A DNA stretch of 64,000 bases from contig JACQBA010000011.1 in the NCBI GenBank assembly GCA_016194745.1, forward strand, positions 124,001 to 188,000, in the 5' to 3' direction. The position numbers and the translations under genes are program-made. The stretch comes from Elusimicrobiota bacterium (GTDB lineage: Bacteria; Elusimicrobiota; Elusimicrobia; UBA1565; JACRDR01). The notes beneath the pieces were generated by a model, which had not been told where the DNA came from, did no database searches, and saw only the letters and a list, made by a program, of their open reading frames with translations. This document shows positions 30,423 through 39,065 of this stretch, one piece after another; the first letter of the stretch is position 1, and every line of letters starts with the position of its first letter.

Positions 30423-31465
30423 CGGAGCCAGCCCTTCTTCAGCAGGAGCTCGGCGATCTGCACGGAGTTGGACGCGGCGCCTTTGAGCAGGTTGTCGCTT
30501 ACGACCCAAAGACAGAGCTCCGCGGGCGACGTTCCGGCGCGGATGCGGCTCACCTCGACGCCGCCCGTCCCGTGGACGTCCCGCGCCGTGGCGTACCCTT
30601 TAGGATGGCAGACGATACCGGGCCGGCCGCGAAGCAGCTTCCAGGCGCGCGCGGGCGAGACGGGCCTGCGGGTCTCGAGCCAGAAGGCGACCGAGTGGCC
30701 GCGCAGGACGGGCACGCGCACGGCGCTCACGCTGACGCGCAAGCCCGGCATGCCCCAGATCTTCCGCAGCTCGCGGGAGACCTTCGTCTCCTCGCCGCTG
30801 TGGCCTTCGTCGTCGAAGGAGCCCACCTGGGGGATCACGTTCAGCGCGATGGGGCGGGGCAGCGCTTTCGCCTTGAGCCGCCGCATCCGCGACGCAAGCC
30901 CCCGCCAACCGTCGGCGCCGGGTCTTAGCTCCGCGAGTTGGCGGGCGAACTCCTCTAGCGCCTCGCGGCCCGCGCCCGAAACCGCCTGGTACGAGGATAT
31001 CCGCACCGCGCGCGCTCCGGCTGCCTTCGCGATCGGGAATCCCGCGACAGCGGGGCCCGTGACGGTGCAGTTGGGCCCGGCGATGAGGCGTTTCCTGGGA
31101 GAGAGAGCGTCCGCGTTCACCTCCGGGATGACGAGCGGAACGTCCTTGTCCATCCGGAAGGCAGCGGAGTCGTCGATGACCCAGACGCCGGATGCGGCTA
31201 GGGCGCGGCTGTGGGCGAGAGACACCTCGTCGCTCGACACCATGAAGACGAGATCGGCGGACTTGAGCGCGGCGCGCGAGATGCCGGGCGCGCGGACCTT
31301 GCGTCCGCGGAAGGCGACGGCGGCGCCGGGGTCGCGTCCGGAACTGAACGGCAGCAGCTCTCCGCATAGCCGCGGCAGGCTCTCGAGGCAGTCGAGAATC
31401 TCCCGGCCGACGAGCCCGGTCGCCCCGACGACGGCGACGCGGGGGCCCTTAAGGTGCCGCGACAT
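30419..31465 (-). CDS. asd: Aspartate-semialdehyde dehydrogenase
   Basis: 348 residues. Makes aspartate semialdehyde for lysine, threonine, methionine and peptidoglycan precursors. NADP motif VAVVGATGLVG is at 10-20, the active-site Cys is C133 in GPNCTVT, and the catalytic-domain run SSYQAVSGAG and the His-containing LRGHSVAF segment follow. It overlaps the upstream gene by 17 bases. Similar Asd/Usg proteins exist, but Cys and His are both kept. Confidence 0.9.
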   Translation of the reverse strand: MSRHLKGPRVAVVGATGLVGREILDCLESLPRLCGELLPFSSGRDPGAAVAFRGRKVRAPGISRAALKSADLVFMVSSDEVSLAHSRALAASGVWVIDDSAAFRMDKDVPLVIPEVNADALSPRKRLIAGPNCTVTGPAVAGFPIAKAAGARAVRISSYQAVSGAGREALEEFARQLAELRPGADGWRGLASRMRRLKAKALPRPIALNVIPQVGSFDDEGHSGEETKVSRELRKIWGMPGLRVSVSAVRVPVLRGHSVAFWLETRRPVSPARAWKLLRGRPGIVCHPKGYATARDVHGTGGVEVSRIRAGTSPAELCLWVVSDNLLKGAASNSVQIAELLLKKGWLR

Positions 31466-32468
31466 TAGACACGAAGAGGCCGCGGCAGCTGCCTTCGTTG
31501 CCGAGGAGGTCTCGCGCCGACGCTCGGAAGTACGCCCCGCGCGCCGGGAGGGCGGCGTGGTCGAGTGTGATCATATACGGGGGCCGACGCTGGAATTTGG
31601 AGACGCGCTCCCACTCGAGTTGGTCCTTGGAGCGTTCGATCCACGCGAGCTCCGGGTCTTGCCCCGAGACCGAGAAGCTCATCATGATGCCGCGCTCCGT
31701 CGCGCGCGCCACGCATTCCGAAACGGTGATCGCGTTCTGGTTTTGCGGGACGAGCTTGATCGCGAGCGCGGGCGCCAGGCGGCGGATCGGCGTCTCGAGC
31801 GCGCCCTTCGCCTGGCGCGGAGGCACGCCTTGGATCGAGCGGTTGACCCACGCGTGCACCGCGTCGTCGGGCGCGGCGCGCGTGTCGAGCGCGGCGAGGA
31901 CCGGCGCCTTGGTCGCGTCGGAGAAGCTCTCGGTCGGCGACCAGACGATGAGGTAGTTCGGGCCGCTCGAACTCACGTGGCCCGGCGGCACTTCGGCCCA
32001 GAACCACTGCGACTCTCCGGTCCCGGCGATGTTGACCTTCGGATCGGTATCGAGCGGGATGTCCCGCGTCTCCGCCAAGAAGAACTGCTGCGCGGCGGAG
32101 AAGTTGGGCGCCGGCGAGATGCCGATGTACACTTTGCCCGGGGTCACTTCGCGTTCCCAAGGACGGGCCGGCCGCGGCCGCGCTTTAGCGCGGCCGACCT
32201 TCGCCCCGATGAACGCGCGCGAGAAGTCCCCCTGCGGGGCCGGCGGAAGCTGCACGATCCACGCGTTGTTGAAGCCGATGTACCAGTTCGAATCGGGACC
32301 GCCGTCGGCGAACTGTCCGAAGTCGTTGATGTTCGGCGCGAGGGCGACGTAGGTCGGCATGCGCCCCGAGATGGGATCGGTGAGAGGATCGTTCAGCGCC
32401 GCTCGCGGCGCGGCGGCCTGCGTGGACGACGCGGCGGCTAGCGCCGCTAGAAATAGTGAAAATATCAT
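31449..32468 (-). CDS. Exported protein of unknown function
   Basis: 339 residues. The signal peptide MIFSLFLAALAAASSTQA is followed by a long mature region rich in Pro and Ala, with FADGGPDSNWYIGFNNAWIVQL and a C-terminal YMITLDHAALPARGAYFRASARDLLGN segment that could be a fibronectin-like domain. No domain recognised with confidence. It starts ten bases after parB and its end overlaps asd by 17 bases, so it is expressed with the chromosome-partition genes. Confidence 0.7.
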   Translation of the reverse strand: MIFSLFLAALAAASSTQAAAPRAALNDPLTDPISGRMPTYVALAPNINDFGQFADGGPDSNWYIGFNNAWIVQLPPAPQGDFSRAFIGAKVGRAKARPRPARPWEREVTPGKVYIGISPAPNFSAAQQFFLAETRDIPLDTDPKVNIAGTGESQWFWAEVPPGHVSSSGPNYLIVWSPTESFSDATKAPVLAALDTRAAPDDAVHAWVNRSIQGVPPRQAKGALETPIRRLAPALAIKLVPQNQNAITVSECVARATERGIMMSFSVSGQDPELAWIERSKDQLEWERVSKFQRRPPYMITLDHAALPARGAYFRASARDLLGNEGSCRGLFVSNVAAP

Positions 32469-32478
32469 TAAAATATAA

Positions 32479-33348
32479 CTATTTTTTTAGTCTATCGATG
32501 ATTTTTTCGAAGTCCGCAAACGAGAAAAAGTGGATCGTCACGGTGCCGCGGGCCGGATCCTTTTTCGTGCGGATCTCGACCTTGGTGCCGAGTCTTTGCT
32601 GCAGCGCCTGCTCGAGTGCGATCGTGTCCGCGGCCTTCTTTTGCTTCGGTGCCGCGGAAACCTCTTTGATGGTCTCTCCCCCCTGGATGCGCCGCGCGTA
32701 GTCCTCGACTTCGCGGACCGAGAGCTGCTGCGCGACGACGACATGGAAGAGCTTGTTGAGTTCGAACTGATTCTTCACCGCGAGAAGCGCGCGCGCGTGG
32801 CCTTCCGTGATCTGCTCGATCTGCAGGGCCTTCTGCACTTCTTCCGGCAGATCCAAGAGGCGCAGCGTGTTGGAGACCGCGGACTTGGATTTTCCCAAGA
32901 TTTCGGTGAGCTGTACTTGCGTGAGCGAATGCTCCTTCATGAGACGAAGGTAGCCACGCGCCTCCTCGATCGGGTTGAGGTCCTCGCGCTGGAGGTTCTC
33001 GATGAGGTTGAGGACGAGACGCTCCCTCTCCGTGGGGACCGCGCGGACCACGGCGTCGATCTCGGTGAGGCCCGCGAGCTGGCTCGCGCGCCAGCGCCGT
33101 TCGCCGGCGATCAGCTCGTAGGTGTTGGAGGCCGGGTCATGCGTGACAAGTATCGGCTGCGCGAGGCCGTTCTGCTTGATGGACACCGCGAGCTCGCTGA
33201 GCTTCTCGGGATCGAACTGCTTGCGCGTTTGAAGATGATTGGGACGCACTTTGTCGATCGCAACTCGCACGATCTGCGGCCGGTCCCCCCCATTTTGCGC
33301 GCCGGACGGCAGCAGCGCGTCGAGTCCCCTGCCCAATGCTTGTCTCAT
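32479..33348 (-). CDS. parB: Chromosome-partitioning protein ParB
   Basis: 289 residues. ParB binds parS and spreads on DNA as a CTP-dependent clamp. MRQALGRGLDALLP is the usual start; GERRWRASQLAG is the conserved CTP/arginine motif, and NLIENLQREDLNPIEEARGYLRLM with the helix-turn-helix region TQVQLTEILGKSKSAVSNTLRLL gives the DNA-binding domain. The start overlaps the parA stop by 4 bases. Confidence 0.96.
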   Translation of the reverse strand: MRQALGRGLDALLPSGAQNGGDRPQIVRVAIDKVRPNHLQTRKQFDPEKLSELAVSIKQNGLAQPILVTHDPASNTYELIAGERRWRASQLAGLTEIDAVVRAVPTERERLVLNLIENLQREDLNPIEEARGYLRLMKEHSLTQVQLTEILGKSKSAVSNTLRLLDLPEEVQKALQIEQITEGHARALLAVKNQFELNKLFHVVVAQQLSVREVEDYARRIQGGETIKEVSAAPKQKKAADTIALEQALQQRLGTKVEIRTKKDPARGTVTIHFFSFADFEKIIDRLKK

Positions 33349-34190
33349 GGTTTTTTCTCCGCGGCCTCAACCAACTCGTGTTCGACTTCTTGTTCATCCG
33401 ATACTTTCATTTCCGGCGGCTGATGCCCGCGCCGCTCCAATATTTCCGCGGCAAGGGCGAGATAGGCTTCCGCCCCGCGCGACCGCTGGTCATATTGGAT
33501 GATCGACTGTCCAAAGCCTGGAGCCTCCGCGAGCCGGATATTGCGTGGGATCGCGGTTTTGAAGGTCATCCCCTGAAAGTGCTTTTCTATTTCAGCTTTG
33601 ACTTGATGGCCAAGTGCGATACGGGTGTCGAACATGGTTAGGAGCACTCCCTCGACGGATAACCCGGGATTGAGCGCCATTCGGATTTTGCCGATCGTGT
33701 CCATGAAGCTCGCGAGACCCTCCAGGGCGTAATACTCGCTTTGAATGGGGATTATTACCTTGTTGGTAGCCGCCAGCGCATTTAGGGTCAATAGACCCAG
33801 AGACGGCGGGCAGTCTATGATAATGAACTGATATGCCTCGGAAACCCGGTCGATTACCTGTTTGAGGCGCATTTCCCGGGCAATTGCGCTGACAAGCTCG
33901 ATTTCCGCGCCAATGAGATGACCATTAGCGCAAATCATGTCCAGATAATCCACTTTCGTGTTGCGAACGGCCTTCTCGATTGGAAGCGTTCCCATTAGAA
34001 CTGGGTAGATATTCTCTTCCATGGTCTTTTTGTCGAATCCGAGACCGGAGCTGGCATTGCCCTGCGGATCCATGTCGATCAGCAAAGTGTCCTTGCCGTT
34101 GTGGGCCAGGGCGGCGGCCAGGCTGATGGCGGAGGTCGTCTTTCCGACCCCCCCTTTTTGGTTCGCGATTGAGATGACTTCGGCCTTCAT
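33345..34190 (-). CDS. parA: Chromosome-partitioning ATPase ParA
   Basis: 281 residues from ATG 34190 (MKAEVISIANQKGGVGKTTSAI). The deviant Walker A is KGGVGKTT at 12-19; DCPPSLGLLTLNALAA is the switch region. A frame to 34292 adds unconserved residues across the parS site, so I reject it. The C-terminal tail is acidic (EVEHELVEAAEKKP). A parS site sits 4 bases upstream of the ATG, giving an obvious route for ParB to control the operon. Confidence 0.95.
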   Translation of the reverse strand: MKAEVISIANQKGGVGKTTSAISLAAALAHNGKDTLLIDMDPQGNASSGLGFDKKTMEENIYPVLMGTLPIEKAVRNTKVDYLDMICANGHLIGAEIELVSAIAREMRLKQVIDRVSEAYQFIIIDCPPSLGLLTLNALAATNKVIIPIQSEYYALEGLASFMDTIGKIRMALNPGLSVEGVLLTMFDTRIALGHQVKAEIEKHFQGMTFKTAIPRNIRLAEAPGFGQSIIQYDQRSRGAEAYLALAAEILERRGHQPPEMKVSDEQEVEHELVEAAEKKP

Positions 34191-34193
34191 CGG

Positions 34194-34209
34194 GTTTTCA
34201 CGTGAAAAC
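34194..34209. promoter_or_regulatory. parS site, 4 bases before parA
   Basis: GTTTTCACGTGAAAAC is a perfect 16-base palindrome. Its 12-base core TTTCACGTGAAA matches the consensus TGTTTCACGTGAAACA exactly; only the two outermost bases on each side differ. I found no other close match in the window. Confidence 0.82.
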
Positions 34210-34292
34210 TCTGGTTCCGTTTCATGCGACCGGCTGATTATATCGAGGTCGAACCGCCTTGTCAAGGCCCAAACACCCGATCTTGCGGTCAA

Positions 34293-34583
34293 GATTCGGG
34301 CGATTCAGTCCATATACTATCATATTCAATTGATAAGATATATTTAACTATCATTTAGTATCATTTAACAGTAACTAAAGTTATATAGTAGTAAACAATA
34401 GCATTGGGTATCTTGTACTGCGTCGCTGTGATGCGCGTGGGGGTCGGCCCGCGTTCTCGTCGCTTGGAGCGCGTGAGTCGGGTTCGATGCCCGATCTTTC
34501 GGGGCGAACGCTAAATTAGGCGCGACATCCGCTGTCGCGGGAGAGGGGAAGCTTTATATAATCTCACGCCTACAGAGATAGTC
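34293..34583. other. Gene-free gap between parA and the BMP operon
   Basis: The 291 bases contain no convincing gene. The stretch 34311-34400 has, by my count, 17 G/C in 90 bases, unlike its surroundings; it has ATCATTTA repeats but no DnaA box. The remainder is GC-rich and structured, with a small set of mutually exclusive stems at 34478-34503 and a 7-bp hairpin at 34521-34539. A TATAAT at 34557-34562 could serve the downstream gene. Confidence 0.7.
34478..34539 (+). promoter_or_regulatory. Structured upstream element of the BMP operon
   Basis: TCGGG (34478-34482) can pair with CCCGA (34490-34494) or CCCGA can pair with TCGGG (34499-34503), so the two stems exclude each other. A further perfect stem, CGCGACA/TGTCGCG, lies at 34521-34539. 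No T-run or known riboswitch core is recognised; purpose unknown. Confidence 0.35.
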
Positions 34584-35585
34584 TTGTCCTTTAGAACGGG
34601 TGCGCTGCTGGGTCTCGCGTTTTTCCTCGCCGGGTGCGGCGGGGGGGGCTCCTCGTCGTCGGGAAAGCACCGCGTGGGGCTCGTGTTCGACCTCGGCGGG
34701 CGCGGCGACAAGTCGTTCAATGATTCCGCCTACGAGGGCGTGGCGCGCGCCGCCAAGGAACTCGGCATCGAGTTCGACTACATCGAGCCGGGCGACGGCG
34801 CCGACCGAGAGGCCGCGCTGCGCCAACTCGCGTCGAGCAAGGACGAGCTCATCTTCGGCGTGGGCTTCCTCTTTACAGACGACATCGCGCTCGTCGCCAA
34901 GGATTTCCCTAATAAGAAGTTCGGCTGCATCGATTTCGCGGTGAACCCGAACTCGAAGATGCCGGACAATCTCGTCGCGCTCAAATTCCGCGAGCATGAA
35001 GGCAGCTTCCTCGTCGGCGCGATCGCGGGCCTCGTGTCGAAGACGAACGCGGTCGGCTTCGTGGGGGGCATGGACATCCCCCTGATCCACAAGTTCGAGG
35101 CGGGCTTCGCCGCGGGCGCGAAAGCCGTCAACCCGAAGGTTAAGGTCCTTACGGGTTACGCGGGCGTGACGGGCGAGGCGTTCAAGAATCCGGCGAAGGG
35201 AAAGGCGATCTCGTATTCCCAGATCGGCCAAGGCGCCGATGTGATCTTTCACGCTTCCGGCACGACCGGCCTCGGCGTCTTCGAAGCCGCGCGAGAGAAG
35301 AAGATATTCGCCATCGGCGTCGACGCCGACCAATTCTCCGAGGCGCCCGGCTTCATCCTCACCTCGATGCTCAAGCGCGGCGACGTCGCGGTGTATAAGA
35401 CCATCGAGGCGCTCCTGACAGGGCGGTTCAAGAGCGGCGTGCAGGAATTCGGCCTGGCCGAAGGCGGCGTGGGCTATGTCTACGACGCCAACAACAAATC
35501 ACTGATCCCCGAGGCGGTCGTCAAGCGCGTCGAGGAGCTCAAGGCGAAGATCGTCAAGGGCGAGATCAAGGTGCCGGCGTCCTGA
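34584..35585 (+). CDS. BMP-family substrate-binding lipoprotein
   Basis: 333 residues from TTG 34584. The lipobox LAGC (C18) follows a hydrophobic segment, so it is a lipid-anchored periplasmic binding protein. The BMP domain shows VGLVFDLGGRGDKSFNDSAYEG, HEGSFLVGAIAGLVSKT and KAISYSQIGQGADVIFHASG. BMP proteins feed nucleoside ABC importers, and the next three genes are the matching ATPase and permeases. No ATG or GTG is available near the start; TTG is the only choice. The stop overlaps the next ATG by one base. Confidence 0.88.
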   Translation: MSFRTGALLGLAFFLAGCGGGGSSSSGKHRVGLVFDLGGRGDKSFNDSAYEGVARAAKELGIEFDYIEPGDGADREAALRQLASSKDELIFGVGFLFTDDIALVAKDFPNKKFGCIDFAVNPNSKMPDNLVALKFREHEGSFLVGAIAGLVSKTNAVGFVGGMDIPLIHKFEAGFAAGAKAVNPKVKVLTGYAGVTGEAFKNPAKGKAISYSQIGQGADVIFHASGTTGLGVFEAAREKKIFAIGVDADQFSEAPGFILTSMLKRGDVAVYKTIEALLTGRFKSGVQEFGLAEGGVGYVYDANNKSLIPEAVVKRVEELKAKIVKGEIKVPAS

Positions 35586-37135
35586 TGGCCGATCCGAAGA
35601 CGCCCCTTGCCGTGCAGATGACGGGCATCGTCAAAGAGTTCGCCCGTTGCCGCGCCAACGACGGCGCCGGACTCTCGGTCGCGAAGGGCGAGGTGCACGC
35701 GCTCGTGGGCGAGAACGGGGCGGGAAAATCCACTCTCATGAAGATCCTCTATGGGCTCTACACGCCCGACGGGGGGGATATCCGCGTGGGCGGCGCACCG
35801 GTCCGCTTCGCCGGCCCCGAAGACGCCATCGCGGCTGGCGTCGGCATGGTCCATCAGCATTTCATGCTCGTCCCGACGCTCACCGTCGCGGAGAACGTCG
35901 TCCTCGCGCGCGAGCCCTCGAGCCTCGGGGGTCTCGTCTTCGACAAGGCGCGGGCGGAGGCCGAGGTCGAGGCGCTGTCCAAGAAGTTCGGCCTGGCCCT
36001 CGATCCGAAGGCGCTCGTCGGGGACCTGTCGGTGGGCGAACAGCAGCGGCTCGAGATCCTCAAGGTGCTCTACCGAGGCGCCGAGATCCTGATCCTCGAT
36101 GAGCCGACGGCCGTCCTCACGCCGCAGGAGACGAAGGCGTTCTTCCAGATCCTCTCCGGCCTGCGCGCCCAGGGCAAGACGGTCATCCTGATCACCCACA
36201 AGCTCCAAGAGGTCCTGGCCATCTCGCACACGGTCACCGTGATGCGGCTCGGCAAGACGGTCGGCTCCGTCGCGACCGCCAAGACGAGCGAGGCCGAGCT
36301 CGCGCAGATGATGGTCGGGCGGCCGGTGCTTTTCCAAGTCGAGCGGACGCTCAAGGACCCGGCCGTGATCGCGAAGTCGCCCGCGGTCCTCGAGCTCCGA
36401 GGCGTCACGGTCCGATCGAGCCGCGGCCACGACGCGCTGAAAGACGTGAGCTTCACCGTGCGGGCGGGGGAGATCTTCGGGGTGGCGGGAGTCGAGGGCA
36501 ACGGGCAGACCGAGCTCATCGAGCTCCTGACCGGCCTTCGGACGCCGGGCGCGGGGACCATGACCTTGGTCGGCAAGGAGGTGGACTTCGCCGCGGCGTC
36601 GGCCGCCGACATGTTCCGCCGCGGCGTCGCCCACGTGCCCGAGGACCGGCATCGCCGCGGGCTCGTCCTCGACTACGCGGTCTCCGAGAACGTCGTGCTC
36701 GGACGGCATCGGGAGCCCGAGTTCGCCTCGACGTGGACCATCGATTTTTCGAGCGTGCGTGCGTTCGCCGAGCGCATGATCAAGGATTACGACATCCGGC
36801 CCGCCGACCCGTCCGCGCACGCCAAGGCGCTCTCGGGGGGGAACCAGCAAAAGGTGGTCGTCGCCCGGGAGATGTCGCGTGGTCCCAAGCTGCTCGTCGC
36901 CTCCCAGCCGACGCGCGGCGTGGACGTGGGCGCCATCGAGCTCATCCATAAGAAGATCATCGCGGCCCGGGACGCGGGGGCGGCGGTCGTCCTCGTCTCC
37001 GCGGAGCTCTCCGAGATCCTCTCGCTTTCCGACACGATCGGGGTCCTCTATCGCGGCGCCTTTTCGGGCATCCTCTCCGTCCAGCGCGCGACTGAGGAGA
37101 CGATCGGGGTGCTCATGGCCGGAGGAAAGGCATGA
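35585..37135 (+). CDS. ABC transporter ATPase of nucleoside type, two nucleotide-binding domains
   Basis: 516 residues with two tandem ABC domains, like RbsA/NupA. First domain: Walker A GENGAGKS, signature LSVGEQQRLEIL, Walker B ILILDEPTAVL. Second: a degenerate Walker A region GVEGNGQTEL, the signature LSGGNQQKVVVAREM and SQPTRGVDVGA. Begins at ATG 35585 (TGATG overlap) and overlaps the permease by 4 bases. It is predicted to power uptake of a nucleoside or related compound bound by the lipoprotein upstream. Confidence 0.92.
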   Translation: MADPKTPLAVQMTGIVKEFARCRANDGAGLSVAKGEVHALVGENGAGKSTLMKILYGLYTPDGGDIRVGGAPVRFAGPEDAIAAGVGMVHQHFMLVPTLTVAENVVLAREPSSLGGLVFDKARAEAEVEALSKKFGLALDPKALVGDLSVGEQQRLEILKVLYRGAEILILDEPTAVLTPQETKAFFQILSGLRAQGKTVILITHKLQEVLAISHTVTVMRLGKTVGSVATAKTSEAELAQMMVGRPVLFQVERTLKDPAVIAKSPAVLELRGVTVRSSRGHDALKDVSFTVRAGEIFGVAGVEGNGQTELIELLTGLRTPGAGTMTLVGKEVDFAAASAADMFRRGVAHVPEDRHRRGLVLDYAVSENVVLGRHREPEFASTWTIDFSSVRAFAERMIKDYDIRPADPSAHAKALSGGNQQKVVVAREMSRGPKLLVASQPTRGVDVGAIELIHKKIIAARDAGAAVVLVSAELSEILSLSDTIGVLYRGAFSGILSVQRATEETIGVLMAGGKA

Positions 37136-38166
37136 GCGGACAGTGGCGAAAGCTCGGCGTCCAGGCGGGCGCTTCCGTCGCCGCGGTCGCGGCCGCCTTC
37201 GCGATCGGCGCGGTCCTCATGCTCTTGATCGGGGTCAATCCGGGGCTGGTCTACGCGCGGCTCTTCGAGGGCGTCGTCTTGAATCCCTACGGGGTGGCGC
37301 AGATCTTCTTCAAGTCGACGCCGCTCATCTTCACGGGGCTTGCGGTCGCCTTGGGCTTCCAGGCGGGACTCTTCAACATCGGCGCCGAGGGGCAGATGCT
37401 GGTCGGCGCCTTCTGCGCGGCGCTCGCCGGGTTCGGGCTCTCGATGCCCGCATTCCTGCACGTGCCGGTCTGCCTCGCGGCGGCCTTCCTCGGCGGCATG
37501 ATTTGGGCGGCCATCCCAGGCGCGCTCAAGATCAAGACCGGGGCGCACGAGGTCATCACGACCATCATGATGAACTTCATCGCGATGGCGCTGACAAGCT
37601 ACTTCGTCGTCTCGCGGTTCCATGAGCCCGAGACGGTGCACACCGCTGCGGTCGCGGTCACGGCGCGGCTGCCGCGCCTCGAGGCGTTCTCGTCGTTCTT
37701 TCACGGGTCGCCGGCCAATGCGACCTTCTTCGTCGCGCTCCTCGCGTGCGGCGTCGTCTCGTGGCTGTTGTGGAAGATGCCGCTCGGCTACGAGCTGCGG
37801 GCGCTCGGCCTGAGCCCCGCCGCCGCCGAGACGGCCGGGATCCCGGTCGACCGGCGCGCGCTCCTCGCCTTCGCCATTTCGGGAGGGCTCGCGGGACTGG
37901 CCGGGACGAGCTTCGTCCTCGGCTACAAGCACTACTTCGAGGACGGGTTCTCGGCCGGAGCCGGGTTCCTGGGGATCGCGGTGGCGCTTCTCGGCCAGAA
38001 CAGTCCTCTCGGCGTCGTGATCGCCGCGTTCCTTTTCGGAGGGCTGTCGCACGGGAGCCTAGTCATCAACGCGCTGGTCCCTAAAGAGATCATCGAAGTG
38101 CTTCAAGCGCTGGTCATCATCCTCGTGGTCGTGGCGAACCAGGTGTCCAAGAGGTGGGCGCGGTGA
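37132..38166 (+). CDS. ABC transporter permease of nucleoside type (first)
   Basis: 344 residues, polytopic; begins MSGQWRKLGVQAGASVAAVAAAFAIG. The family run GLFNIGAEGQMLVGA and KTGAHEVITTIMMNFIA identify the BMP-linked permease family. Its end overlaps the following GTG start by 4 bases. It probably forms a heterodimeric channel with the next gene. Confidence 0.92.
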   Translation: MSGQWRKLGVQAGASVAAVAAAFAIGAVLMLLIGVNPGLVYARLFEGVVLNPYGVAQIFFKSTPLIFTGLAVALGFQAGLFNIGAEGQMLVGAFCAALAGFGLSMPAFLHVPVCLAAAFLGGMIWAAIPGALKIKTGAHEVITTIMMNFIAMALTSYFVVSRFHEPETVHTAAVAVTARLPRLEAFSSFFHGSPANATFFVALLACGVVSWLLWKMPLGYELRALGLSPAAAETAGIPVDRRALLAFAISGGLAGLAGTSFVLGYKHYFEDGFSAGAGFLGIAVALLGQNSPLGVVIAAFLFGGLSHGSLVINALVPKEIIEVLQALVIILVVVANQVSKRWAR

Positions 38167-39065
38167 TCGACCTCCTCAACCAAGCGGTCCGCATCGCCGT
38201 TCCTTATATATTGGCGGCGGTGGGCGGCACGATCTGCGAGCTGGGCGGGGTGGTCAACATCGGCTTGGAGGGGATGATCCTCACCGGCGCTTTCTGCGCG
38301 GTCTTGGGTTCCTTCTATACCGGCAGCGCGTGGGCCGGCGTCCTCGCGGCGCTCATGGGCGGGGGGCTCGCGGCGTGGCTGCACGGGATCGTCTCGATCC
38401 GCTATCGCGGAAATCAGATCATCTCCGGCCTGGCGGTGAACATCCTGGCGGGCGGGATCACCAAGTTCTTCCTCAAGGCGATCTTCCACTCCTCGGCCAA
38501 TTCCTCGCGCGTCGAGGGGATCGGCTCCTGGAGCCTGGGCTTCGTCTCGAAGATCCCGATCTTGGGCGAGATCCTCTCTCATCCGCTCCTGCTCTTGACC
38601 CTCGCGCTCGTGGTCCTGGCGCAGCTCTTGGTATACAAGACGCCCTTCGGCCTCCGCCTCCGCGCGGTCGGCGAGCATCCCGAGTGCGCGGACACTCTCG
38701 GCATCCGCGTCCACCGCATGCGCTACGCCGCGGTGATCCTGTCGGGCATGTTCGCGGCGCTGGGCGGGGCCTGGCTCTCGATGGACCAGCACCAGTTCAC
38801 GGACAACATGTCCGGCGGGCGCGGCTACATCGCGCTGGCCGCCCTGATCTTCGGCAAATGGACGCCGGCCGGGGCTGCGGCGGCGGCGCTCCTCTTTGGT
38901 CTCGCCGAGGCCCTGCAGATACACCTGCAGACGATGGGCCTGCGCGTGCCGAACCAGTTCATCCAGATGATCCCGTACGTCGCGACCATCGTCATCTTGG
39001 CCGGCGCCATCGGACGCACTAAGCCGCCGGCCGCGGACGGAAAGCCGTACCCGGAGGGAGACTAG
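38163..39065 (+). CDS. ABC transporter permease of nucleoside type (second)
   Basis: 300 residues from GTG 38163, which overlaps the preceding stop by 4 bases; a GTG at 38154 adds three residues. Signature segments are GGTICELGGVVNIGLEGMILTGAF and RYRGNQIISGLAVNILA, typical of the second permease of BMP importers. The end shares one base with the GTG of the glutamine synthetase-like gene (TAGTG). Confidence 0.9.
   Translation: MIDLLNQAVRIAVPYILAAVGGTICELGGVVNIGLEGMILTGAFCAVLGSFYTGSAWAGVLAALMGGGLAAWLHGIVSIRYRGNQIISGLAVNILAGGITKFFLKAIFHSSANSSRVEGIGSWSLGFVSKIPILGEILSHPLLLLTLALVVLAQLLVYKTPFGLRLRAVGEHPECADTLGIRVHRMRYAAVILSGMFAALGGAWLSMDQHQFTDNMSGGRGYIALAALIFGKWTPAGAAAAALLFGLAEALQIHLQTMGLRVPNQFIQMIPYVATIVILAGAIGRTKPPAADGKPYPEGD

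Noticed and set aside
29832..32441. Plus-strand frame of 869 residues
   Set aside because: Runs over asd and two exported-protein genes on the other strand; low-complexity Arg/Ser/Asp composition and no family.
34478..34494. tRNA-like T-arm TCGGG-TTCGATG-CCCGA
   Set aside because: No matching acceptor, D or anticodon arms upstream, and no partner for a 3' acceptor strand. Treated as a stem, not a tRNA.
34540..34583. Purine riboswitch before the BMP operon
   Set aside because: The TATAATC segment at 34557 is only a -10-like box; the loop motifs of the purine aptamer are absent.
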